Source of the DNA: Micrococcaceae bacterium UBA3381 | GTDB taxonomy: Bacteria; Actinomycetota; Actinomycetes; Actinomycetales; Micrococcaceae | Length of the DNA stretch: 5,704 nt | Assembly (NCBI GenBank): GCA_002358975.1 | Contig: DEPX01000203.1 | Location: 12,795-18,498, forward strand | Reading direction: 5' to 3' | Shown here: piece after piece, positions 1 through 5,414 of the stretch | How the letters are laid out: each line of letters begins with the position of its first letter | Numbering within the stretch: position 1 is the stretch's first letter | Made by a program: the position numbers and the translations under genes | The notes under the pieces: generated by a model | Told to the model about the DNA's origin: nothing | Seen by the model: only the letters and a program-made list of their open reading frames with translations | Database searches by the model: none

Positions 1-840
1 AACTGGCTCTGGAACGTTGGCATTAGGATCGCTTGTAGGAGCTGACGGCGGTGGAACGGGCTGTGCCGGTGCTGAGGACTGTACAGGAGGCGTGGTGCTG
101 GGGGTTGGTTGCGGCGTACTGGGAAGTGTTCCAGGCGCAGAGTTATTGTCAGAACCATTGTCCGTCGTTCCGTCGGAGGGCTGCTCAGGTGCTGTTGTCG
201 GCTCAGTGGGCTCCGGTGCCGGGGGATTTTCAGTCGTTGGGTCGGAAGGAGGGCTCTGGCTCGAGGTACTGTCCTCGGAGGGCTTCGTAGGTGTTTCTTC
301 GTCTTCGGGAGTGATGGTTACTTCGCACTTGCCGTAGGGATTTTCTTCACCCTGCCAAAGTGTCAGTTGCAGCGTCCTCTGCTGCTCTGCGTCAACCTTG
401 ATATGTGAATTCGCACCGACGGTTTGAGTCTTGTCACCTACCTCGACGAAATCACCTTGATTGGCTTCAGGAATTTTGACTGTAGCAGTGCCGTTAGCAA
501 TCGAACTCACCGTGCAATCGATGGTCTTTGGAGGATTCGGGGTTTCGTCATTCGTCGGTGGCGACGACTCTGGCGAAGATTCCGTATCAGATGGCTGTCC
601 TGTAGGCGACTGGGTAGTGCTGGACTGTGGTGGTTGTGGCGGTAGCGGCGGCTGCGATGTTGGTGTTGTATCGGACGTTGGTGTTGTATCGTCTGGGCCT
701 GATTCCTGGTTCGTCTGATCTTGAACCTGGCCGCTTGTGGGCGGTGGTGTCACCTGCTCGGTGGGTTGGGCAGCGCCCAGTGATCCGCAAGCAAGAATAC
801 TTGCGGTGGTTATTGCACCGATACGGGCAGCAAACCTCAT
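1..840 (-). CDS. Putative lipoprotein with Pro/Ser/Thr-rich linkers (3' end beyond window)
   Basis: The frame is open from the ATG at 840 to the left edge (280 codons, no stop), so the gene is partial. Residues 1-6 are a short basic n-region, 7-17 a hydrophobic stretch, and SILAC ending at Cys18 fits a permissive lipobox; signal peptidase I cleavage near GAA (22-24) is an alternative. Residues 25-106 are Pro/Ser/Thr/Gln/Asp-rich. Residues about 107-178 form a compact segment, probably beta-rich, bounded by Cys109 and Cys172, which could form a disulfide outside the cell. From about 180 onward the chain is again Pro/Thr/Ser/Glu-rich, as in wall-spanning linkers. The start overlaps the csp stop as ATGA and has no clear ribosome binding site, so translation is probably coupled; an in-frame GTG lies 12 bases upstream. 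I do not recognise the domain. Export is well supported; lipidation is inferred; function is unknown. Confidence 0.8.
   Translation of the reverse strand, partial: MRFAARIGAITTASILACGSLGAAQPTEQVTPPPTSGQVQDQTNQESGPDDTTPTSDTTPTSQPPLPPQPPQSSTTQSPTGQPSDTESSPESSPPTNDETPNPPKTIDCTVSSIANGTATVKIPEANQGDFVEVGDKTQTVGANSHIKVDAEQQRTLQLTLWQGEENPYGKCEVTITPEDEETPTKPSEDSTSSQSPPSDPTTENPPAPEPTEPTTAPEQPSDGTTDNGSDNNSAPGTLPSTPQPTPSTTPPVQSSAPAQPVPPPSAPTSDPNANVPEPV
656..691. repeat. Tandem repeat, two 18-base units, inside the lipoprotein gene
   Basis: Units 656-673 and 674-691 are adjacent and differ at one base (t658 against c676). Each encodes Asp-Thr-Thr-Pro-Thr-Ser in the Pro/Thr-rich linker of the minus-strand protein. 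Being in frame and 18 bases long, the unit could expand or contract without breaking the gene, changing only linker length. Confidence 0.85.
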
Positions 841-1052
841 GTGACGGGGCACACGGTATCTGCCACCAGGCCACGGTCGCCTACGGAGGCGATGTACTCT
901 ACCTGTTGGCCTTCTTCTAGCCGACGGAACCCGGTTTGCGCGATGGCCGTATGGTGTACGAAAACGTCATCGGAAGCATCGTCCGGAGTGATAAACCCGT
1001 AGCCTTTTTCAACATTGAACCACTTCACGGTGCCTGAGCGTCCATCAGTCAT
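837..1052 (-). CDS. CspA-family cold-shock protein
   Basis: This is a 71-residue single cold-shock domain, the usual length for bacterial Csp proteins (about 65-70). The family binds single-stranded RNA and DNA in the cytoplasm and melts secondary structure; members may be cold-induced or constitutive. The sequence shows the N-terminal GTVKWFN strand (7-13), RNP1 as KGYGFI (16-21) and RNP2 as VFVHH (30-34), with the aromatic residues Trp11, Phe12, Tyr18, Phe20 and Phe31 expected on the nucleic-acid face. GFRRLEEGQQVEY (41-53) matches the usual second half. Ala26 sits where Gly is more common. The ribosome binding site is weak (AAGTGG just upstream, or GAGAAG further away). The stop overlaps the start of the downstream lipoprotein gene by 4 bases, an unusual partner for a csp gene. 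Family assignment is very secure; which csp paralogue it is cannot be told. Confidence 0.95.
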   Translation of the reverse strand: MTDGRSGTVKWFNVEKGYGFITPDDASDDVFVHHTAIAQTGFRRLEEGQQVEYIASVGDRGLVADTVCPVT

Positions 1053-1089
1053 CTGCCACTTGCCGTTTCTTCTCGTTGTGTTGTCACAC

Positions 1090-1105
1090 GCAGGAAAAAG
1101 CCTGC
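1090..1105. repeat. Short inverted repeat in the csp leader
   Basis: GCAGG (1090-1094) and its complement CCTGC (1101-1105) surround a 6-base loop, about 40 bases upstream of the csp start. It could be a small hairpin in the csp 5' untranslated region. Some csp mRNAs carry temperature-sensitive leader structure, but a 5-base stem is only weak evidence for that here. Confidence 0.35.
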
Positions 1106-1118
1106 ATAACCTCCGAAT

Positions 1119-1146
1119 ATGTTACCTAAAAGGCTTATTTGGGGAA
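1119..1146 (-). promoter_or_regulatory. Candidate csp promoter
   Basis: csp needs its own promoter because a terminator lies upstream at 1189-1237. On the minus strand TAACAT (1124-1119) fits the TANNNT form of a -10 box. TTTCCC, about 17 bases upstream, is only a partial match to a -35 box. Transcription would start near 1112 and give a leader of about 60 bases. The -10 box overlaps one half of an 8-base inverted repeat (1120-1127 with 1168-1175). Confidence 0.3.
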
Positions 1147-1175
1147 AGGGCGGGCCGTATCCATGCGAGGTAACA
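1120..1175. repeat. Separated 8-base inverted repeat upstream of csp
   Basis: TGTTACCT (1120-1127) and AGGTAACA (1168-1175) are perfect complements separated by 40 bases. One half overlaps the candidate csp -10 box and the other lies near -60. They could be two half-sites for a regulator or arms of a large stem, or may be coincidence. Confidence 0.35.
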
Positions 1176-1188
1176 ACATCTCTAAGAC

Positions 1189-1237
1189 AAAAAATCCCGT
1201 CGCCAGATGAAAAGGGGGATCATCCGGCGACGGGATT
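1189..1237 (-). terminator. Intrinsic terminator of the flavin reductase / S4 operon
   Basis: AATCCCGTCGCC (1193-1204) and GGCGACGGGATT (1226-1237) form a perfect 12-base G+C-rich stem. After one A-C mismatch, GATG (1206-1209) pairs with CATC (1221-1224), leaving an 11-base loop. Read on the minus strand, the stem is followed directly by six T residues (1194-1189), then GTCTT, the classic form of a Rho-independent terminator. It lies about 93 bases past the stop of the S4 gene and isolates that operon from csp. On the plus strand no T run follows, so it appears to work in one direction. Confidence 0.9.
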
Positions 1238-1330
1238 ACAACATCACTCGCACCTTGAAGAGGTACCTATGAGTCTAAAGAATCTTATTCCGAATTTACC
1301 GAACATTAGCTGTGAGCTTCCTGAACGCTA

Positions 1331-1699
1331 CTAAGTGTTGGTGTAGCCGCGGAGTTTATCCAATTCTCGTCGTTGTTTCTTGGTCGGGCGGCCTGCCCCT
1401 CGCTCACGTTTTGGCACCGCCATGAGGTAGCGCGGAATTGGTTCAGGAGAGTGGTCGATGTACTGCTTAATTGCAATTGGATGGCCCACGCGTTTATCTA
1501 GTAGCCCGGTAACTTCAATTATTCTTTCCCGACCGGGTTGGCGAAACGTAATGGTGTGGCCTACGCGCAGTTTGAAAGATGGTTTGATGGGCTCACCATC
1601 AACTTTAATTTTGCCACCTTTAACTGCCGTGCTGGCCGCTGAACGTGTCTTAAACAGTCGGACGGCATGCAGCCAGACGTCAACACGGATCCATTCCAT
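1331..1699 (-). CDS. S4-domain RNA-binding protein, Hsp15 (HslR)-like
   Basis: The 122-residue protein begins with an S4 RNA-binding fold (about 4-65). Its pattern is RVDVWLHAVRLFKTRS, then AAxTAVKGGKIKVDGE (21-36), then KLRVGHTI, which is the helix-helix-turn plus strand arrangement of S4 domains. The C-terminal segment 96-118 is strongly basic (PKRERGAGRPTKKQRRELDK) and resembles the tail of E. coli Hsp15, which is 133 residues. Hsp15 binds free 50S subunits carrying stalled peptidyl-tRNA; the related RqcP acts in tail addition on such subunits. A role in ribosome rescue is inferred from these relatives and not shown here. The ATG at 1699 follows the flavin reductase stop by 5 bases, and GGAGA in the end of that gene may serve as ribosome binding site. 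The operon ends at the strong terminator downstream. Confidence 0.85.
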   Translation of the reverse strand: MEWIRVDVWLHAVRLFKTRSAASTAVKGGKIKVDGEPIKPSFKLRVGHTITFRQPGRERIIEVTGLLDKRVGHPIAIKQYIDHSPEPIPRYLMAVPKRERGAGRPTKKQRRELDKLRGYTNT

Positions 1700-1704
1700 A
1701 CAGG

Positions 1705-2238
1705 TTAGCTGTTCTCCAGGTTACGAAATTGCGATTTATGGAAAACCAATGGTTCATTGATATTGGTAAAGTCGGCCAGATTTGTGACTTCTAGTAATGC
1801 TATGAGGTGGTCACCCGCCGGGTATTCGGCGTACAGTGCAGTCTCAAGCCACAAGGCAGCGTCGCTAATAAAAATCGCGTCGTCATTTACTTGAAAATCG
1901 ATATCGGCGAAACGATCAATGCCCTTTGCCGCCAACTGGCGTGCGATATGGCCCTGACCTTCGCCAAGGATCGAAATGCCAATGGTATCAGCTTGGTGTA
2001 ATACCGGCCAGGTTGCCGAGGTATTCTGGATGGCCACGGATACCAACGGTGGTTCTAGTGATACTCCGACAGTGAAGGAGGATACGGCCATGCCGGTGGG
2101 CCCAGACGCTGTAGAGGCTGCTAACGCTGCGACGCCGGAGGGAAATTGCCCAAAGGCGCTGCGCAACGACAGCGCCGAAACGTCATGTGAGAGTTGGGCG
2201 ACGGTGGGAGTTTGGCGAGTTTGAAAAGTAGTTGTCAC
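1705..2238 (-). CDS. Flavin reductase-like domain protein (FMN-binding split barrel)
   Basis: This 177-residue protein matches the short-chain flavin reductase family (HpaC, RutF and similar), usually about 160-190 residues. These enzymes use NAD(P)H to reduce free FMN or FAD, often for a partner monooxygenase. Visible marks are FGQFPSGVAAL (29-39), the flavin-phosphate region GPTGMAVSSFTVGVSLEPPL (46-65), SVAIQNTSATWPVL with small residues around the isoalloxazine, GDH at 142-144, and the C-terminal PLVFHKSQFRNL (163-174). The start is GTG, with AAGG 7 bases upstream; no better start is seen. The S4 gene follows after 5 bases and is probably co-transcribed. No monooxygenase lies in the window, so the partner and substrate are unknown. 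An FMN-binding protein without reductase activity is possible. Confidence 0.88.
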   Translation of the reverse strand: MTTTFQTRQTPTVAQLSHDVSALSLRSAFGQFPSGVAALAASTASGPTGMAVSSFTVGVSLEPPLVSVAIQNTSATWPVLHQADTIGISILGEGQGHIARQLAAKGIDRFADIDFQVNDDAIFISDAALWLETALYAEYPAGDHLIALLEVTNLADFTNINEPLVFHKSQFRNLENS

Positions 2239-2405
2239 AATCGTGCCTTAAAGTTTTTGCGCCCGAATGCGCTCGAACGCTGTACTTGCCCGACGGCGTA
2301 TTCCGTGAGGCCGAATCATCACCTGGGGCACCCCACTACAACGGGAGGGTTGCCGTCTCACCAGCCAGGGCTACGATGCGGTAAGAACTCGTGATTCTGC
2401 TGCCT

Positions 2406-2434
2406 AGGATAGCTTACTTTTTTGGTGATCACAG
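2406..2434 (-). promoter_or_regulatory. Candidate promoter of the flavin reductase / S4 operon
   Basis: On the minus strand TATCCT (2411-2406) fits a -10 box. CTGTGA (2434-2429), 17 bases upstream, is a half match to a -35 box. Transcription would begin near 2399, giving a leader of about 160 bases to the GTG at 2238. The -35 box lies inside the palindrome at 2425-2447, so a protein bound there could block it. The leader shows no FMN riboswitch or tRNA that I can recognise. This is a pattern-based guess. Confidence 0.3.
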
Positions 2435-2447
2435 TATACTGTGTCAC
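2425..2447. repeat. Palindrome, operator-like, overlapping the hisD stop codon
   Basis: The core CACAGTATACTGTG (2430-2443) is a perfect 14-base palindrome. It is extended by GTGA (2425-2428) on the left and TCAC (2444-2447) on the right, with one unpaired T at 2429. The hisD stop (2444-2446) lies in the right arm. In hisD mRNA the hairpin would be followed by six A residues and no U tract, so it is not a standard terminator. It looks like a dimeric-regulator site or an mRNA 3' hairpin. Confidence 0.6.
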
Positions 2448-3757
2448 ATTTCTTCACAGCGGTACCGGATGGCCTCGGCATGTGCATGCAATCCCTCTGA
2501 TGCAGCGAGCGCTTGGACACCTTTAGCTACTGGTTCAAGACCGGTTTGTTCATAACGAACGTGTTGTTGAAGGCGCAGAAACGATACGGTGTTGAGTCCA
2601 GAGGAAAACCGTGCGGTCCCGGATGTAGGCAGCACGTGATTTGAGCCAGCCGAATAATCGCCCAGGGGGACCGGGGAATAGGGGCCCAAGAATATCGCCC
2701 CGGCATGCGTGATGTGTTCTAGTACTGAGGCATTATCGGTGGTTTGCAATTCCAGATGTTCAGTGGCGATCCCGTTGGTTACCTCGATGGCCTCATCCAT
2801 GGTTTCTACCACGAGCACACCTGATTGCTGACCGGTCAACGCCTCGCGTATTTGGTTCTCTAGTGGCGCACCAGGCACCTGTGCTTCGATTTCTGCCACA
2901 ACCGCTTGGGCGAATTCTAATGATGTGGTGACCAATACAGAGGCTGCTAAAGGATCGTGTTCAGACTGGGAAATCAGATCGGCAGCAACCCATGCCGGGT
3001 TTGCCGAGTCGTCGGCCAACACCAAGATTTCAGAGGGTCCAGCCACCGCATCGATACCCACCTGACCGAAGAAGGCTTGTTTGGCTGCAGCCACGTACAC
3101 ATTTCCCGGTCCTGTTACAAGGTCAACGGGCTGACAAATTTGCTTGCCGTCGGCATCACGTGCGCCCAATACCAGCATGGCAATGGCCTGTGCCCCTCCG
3201 GTTGCATAGACTTCGTCAACGCCCAACAGTTGGCAGGCAGCCAAAATGGTGGGATGGGGCAGTCCATTGAATTCGCGTTGCGGCGGAGTAGTAATACAGA
3301 TACTGCCAACCCCAGCTGCTTGGGCCGGAACAACGTTCATGATGACCGACGACGGATACACTGCCCGGCCACCTGGGACATACAGGCCCACCCGTTGGAT
3401 GGGAACCCAATGGTTTTCCACGGTGGCGCCATCGGCCAGCGGCACAACGGTATCGGGTGGTAGTTGGGCAGCATGTACCTTACGTGCCCGAGCAATGGAT
3501 TCTTCTAGCGCGGCGCGAACACCATCGTCGAGGTTTTCTAGTGCTTCAACCATTGCTTCAGCTGGAACGCGCAACGAAACCGGCCGAATTCCATCGAATT
3601 GTTCGGTCAATTCAAGCACCGCTTCGGCACCAGAATGTCGTACCTGGTCAATGATGGGTTCTACGATCGCAGAAGCATCCGAGATTTCCAGTTTAGCTCG
3701 TGGCATTACGGTAGCCGGGTCATAGCAGGTATTGCGCAAATCGGTGATGTTCAGCAT
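2444..3757 (-). CDS. hisD: Histidinol dehydrogenase
   Basis: HisD performs the last two steps of histidine synthesis, oxidising L-histidinol to L-histidinal and then L-histidine with two NAD+, as a cytoplasmic zinc homodimer. The 437-residue product matches the usual length (434 in E. coli). Visible blocks are GLYVPGGRAVYPSSVIMN (124-141), TGPGNVYVAAAK (215-226) and AGPSEILVLAD (239-249). Gln264 and His267 in SQSEHDP, Asp367 in LGDYSAGSNHVLPT and His426 in GLHAHA align with the E. coli zinc ligands Gln259, His262, Asp360 and His419. Glu333-His334 in ATEHLE match the catalytic Glu326-His327. The frame stays open 98 codons upstream, but that part is antisense to the channel gene, so I start at the ATG giving MLNITDLR. 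No good ribosome binding site precedes it, suggesting leaderless translation. hisC or hisB does not follow, unlike many actinobacterial his operons. Confidence 0.97.
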   Translation of the reverse strand: MLNITDLRNTCYDPATVMPRAKLEISDASAIVEPIIDQVRHSGAEAVLELTEQFDGIRPVSLRVPAEAMVEALENLDDGVRAALEESIARARKVHAAQLPPDTVVPLADGATVENHWVPIQRVGLYVPGGRAVYPSSVIMNVVPAQAAGVGSICITTPPQREFNGLPHPTILAACQLLGVDEVYATGGAQAIAMLVLGARDADGKQICQPVDLVTGPGNVYVAAAKQAFFGQVGIDAVAGPSEILVLADDSANPAWVAADLISQSEHDPLAASVLVTTSLEFAQAVVAEIEAQVPGAPLENQIREALTGQQSGVLVVETMDEAIEVTNGIATEHLELQTTDNASVLEHITHAGAIFLGPYSPVPLGDYSAGSNHVLPTSGTARFSSGLNTVSFLRLQQHVRYEQTGLEPVAKGVQALAASEGLHAHAEAIRYRCEEM

Positions 3758-3764
3758 GGCTGTT

Positions 3765-3792
3765 AGTCTAGCGGTTTCCAGGTTTAGTTCAG
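3765..3792 (-). promoter_or_regulatory. Candidate leaderless promoter of hisD
   Basis: On the minus strand TAGACT (3770-3765) fits a TANNNT -10 box, and exactly seven bases separate it from the ATG of hisD at 3757. Transcription would therefore begin at or next to the A of the start codon. CTGAAC (3792-3787), 16 bases further up, is a weak -35 match. The lack of a ribosome binding site before hisD agrees with leaderless mRNA, which is common in actinobacteria. Confidence 0.45.
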
Positions 3793-3803
3793 TTCGCGCT
3801 GAC

Positions 3804-3812
3804 AGGATGGAG
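3804..3812 (+). promoter_or_regulatory. Ribosome binding site deciding the channel start
   Basis: AGGATGGAG lies just upstream of the ATG at 3816, with AGGA 8 bases and GGAG 3 bases from it. The ATG at 3807 has AGG directly adjacent, which is too close, and the first in-frame ATG at 3732 lies inside hisD. The site therefore favours 3816. Confidence 0.5.
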
Positions 3813-3815
3813 ACT

Positions 3816-5414
3816 ATGTTGCGATTTGGAACCGAGCAGGAGCAGGGTGATCCCAGCGAATCGCCTTCGATACCTGAAGTCGAAAATGCTGTGCCGGACG
3901 ACGTGCAAGACTCTGCGCTACAAAATATTGAGTCTCTTGGGCCCATATTGGGGGCCATACTCAACATAGCCATCGGGGTCGTGAGCGGCATAGTCTTGAC
4001 AGCTATTGTTGCCCTGGCGGTCCGGATTGCGTTGCGTACCCGATCGCGCATGTTGAGTCAGATGAAGATTCTGCTAGTACCTGGCTTCACCGCTATGGGT
4101 TTTCTTGGTGCCAGAGTGGGACTCGAACTTTCGGGTCGGGACTTGCCACTGTATGAACTGCTGGCATTTCTCCTATTGATCGGTACCGCCGCCGGATTTG
4201 CGTGGCTTGCACTACGGGTTGTCAACGTCATTCAACGGCGAGTGGAAGTCCGCTACGACGAAGTAACCACGGAAGATCGTCGCGGACGGCGTATCAAAAC
4301 CCAAATGCAACTGATCAAACGCGTACTGAACACAATTATTATCGTTATTGCGGTTTCCGCGATCCTGCTGTCTATCCCGCAGGTTCGGGCCTTGGGTGCC
4401 GGGCTGTTGGCCTCGGCCGGTTTGGTATCAGTTGTTGCCGCCTTGGCAGTCCAGACCACCCTGACAAACGTGTTTGCTGGAATGCAGTTAGCTTTCACCG
4501 ACGCGATTCGGGTGGGCGACGTCGTCGTTATGGACGAATACTACGGCACCATTGAAGACATCACCATGTCGTATGTGGTGCTGAAGATCTGGGATGGCCG
4601 ACGCATTATTTATCCGTCGTCATACTTCACGACCACACCGTTTGAAAATTACACACGGGTGGGTACTGAGATTTCTGCCGGCATTGACTTCCAAGTGGAC
4701 TGGCGAGTACCCATGACCGCCCTGCGGGCACGGTTGCGGGCACTAGTGGAGTCCTCGGATTTGTGGGACGGTCGCGATGTGTCGATTCAGGTATTAGATA
4801 TCGCAAACGAGCGTGCAACACTGCGCGTGGCCGTATCGGCGCGCAATGCTGGTGAGCTCTGGGACTTACAGTGCTTAGTGCGCGAAGACTTTATTAAGTT
4901 CATGTCCGAAGAACATCCGCAAGCACTCAGCGTGATGCGTGTAGAAAACCTGCCGCCAGCTCCAGCTGAAGCAGCGATGTTCCAAGAACAGTCGCATAAT
5001 AGCCAACAAGCAGACGCCGGTTCGGCACGTGGCAGTAAACCATGGGATATGAAATCCGTGCCGGAAGTTGATTCTGAAAAAGTTCGGTCCCGACGCAGCC
5101 AGGAACCACCGGTAGAGCGTGGCTGGATTCCAACGGTACAACGTAAAACAGAAGACGGGCTGGTGGAAACCGGACCAGATACATCATCGGTGCCGCTGAC
5201 TCAGCCTTCTGAAGACGGCTCGATGTATACCGGATCACTTGCTGCTATTGAACGCGGTGCGGATATGGCAGGACCAGGCGAAGAAGCCTACCAGGCTCGT
5301 GCACAACGCACTGAAGACGAAGACACTGATGATGACCGGGAAACAGACCACACCCAGCAGTTTGAGCAAGTACCTCAAGACGATCCAGAAGCTAGCGCTC
5401 AGCGGTCCAAATAG
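3816..5414 (+). CDS. MscS-family mechanosensitive ion channel with long acidic tail
   Basis: MscS-type channels open under membrane tension and release solutes during hypo-osmotic shock. From the ATG at 3816 the product has 532 residues, against 286 for E. coli MscS. Hydrophobic segments lie near 44-70, 84-105, 111-135, 171-188 and 191-227. The last is the small-residue-rich pore helix (GAGLLASAGLVSVVAALAVQ) followed by TNVFAGMQLAFTDAIRVGDVV. The beta domain follows (about 230-280: YGTIEDITMSYVVLKIWDGR, YPSSYF, PFENYTR), then the C-terminal alpha/beta part (283-377). Residues from about 380 to 532 are low-complexity, hydrophilic and mostly acidic near the end (TEDEDTDDDRETD), probably disordered in the cytoplasm. 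The gene is divergent from hisD, with 58 bases between starts, and its end overlaps the macrodomain gene by 16 bases. ATG 3807 is an alternative start. The family is secure; gating and ion selectivity cannot be read from sequence. Confidence 0.92.
   Translation: MLRFGTEQEQGDPSESPSIPEVENAVPDDVQDSALQNIESLGPILGAILNIAIGVVSGIVLTAIVALAVRIALRTRSRMLSQMKILLVPGFTAMGFLGARVGLELSGRDLPLYELLAFLLLIGTAAGFAWLALRVVNVIQRRVEVRYDEVTTEDRRGRRIKTQMQLIKRVLNTIIIVIAVSAILLSIPQVRALGAGLLASAGLVSVVAALAVQTTLTNVFAGMQLAFTDAIRVGDVVVMDEYYGTIEDITMSYVVLKIWDGRRIIYPSSYFTTTPFENYTRVGTEISAGIDFQVDWRVPMTALRARLRALVESSDLWDGRDVSIQVLDIANERATLRVAVSARNAGELWDLQCLVREDFIKFMSEEHPQALSVMRVENLPPAPAEAAMFQEQSHNSQQADAGSARGSKPWDMKSVPEVDSEKVRSRRSQEPPVERGWIPTVQRKTEDGLVETGPDTSSVPLTQPSEDGSMYTGSLAAIERGADMAGPGEEAYQARAQRTEDEDTDDDRETDHTQQFEQVPQDDPEASAQRSK

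Noticed and set aside
17..337. 106-codon plus-strand frame rich in Gly, Val and Ser
   Set aside because: It is the complement of the Pro/Thr/Ser-rich minus-strand lipoprotein gene; biased codons there leave the opposite strand open.
1084..1107. Seven-codon leader ORF (MQAFSCV) upstream of csp
   Set aside because: GGAGG is only 2 bases from the ATG and the predicted transcript start falls within it, so translation is unlikely.
1119..1334. 71-codon plus-strand frame across the csp upstream region
   Set aside because: It reads through both arms of the minus-strand terminator and its N-terminal part has no supporting start site. Only its last 21 codons have a plausible start, noted separately.
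2239..2443. tRNA or FMN riboswitch in the gap before the flavin reductase
   Set aside because: A TTCGA-like string near 2272 lacks flanking T-arm pairing, and none of the conserved FMN riboswitch blocks could be seen.
2425..2447. Rho-independent terminator of hisD at the palindrome
   Set aside because: In the hisD direction the hairpin is followed by an A run; the T run lies on the wrong side.
2957..3463. 168-codon plus-strand frame opposite hisD
   Set aside because: It lies wholly antisense to a strongly conserved, complete hisD and its translation shows no domain character, so it is a shadow of the coding strand.
3732..3815. Earlier in-frame start for the channel at 3732 (and ATG 3807)
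   Set aside because: 3732 lies inside the hisD coding region; 3807 has its AGG directly against the ATG. The ATG at 3816 has the better-placed ribosome binding site, although 3807 cannot be fully excluded.
3758..4051. Extension of the hisD frame by 98 codons upstream of MLNITDLR
   Set aside because: It is antisense to the N-terminal part and first membrane segment of the channel, has no HisD-like character, and the 437-residue form matches the family length.
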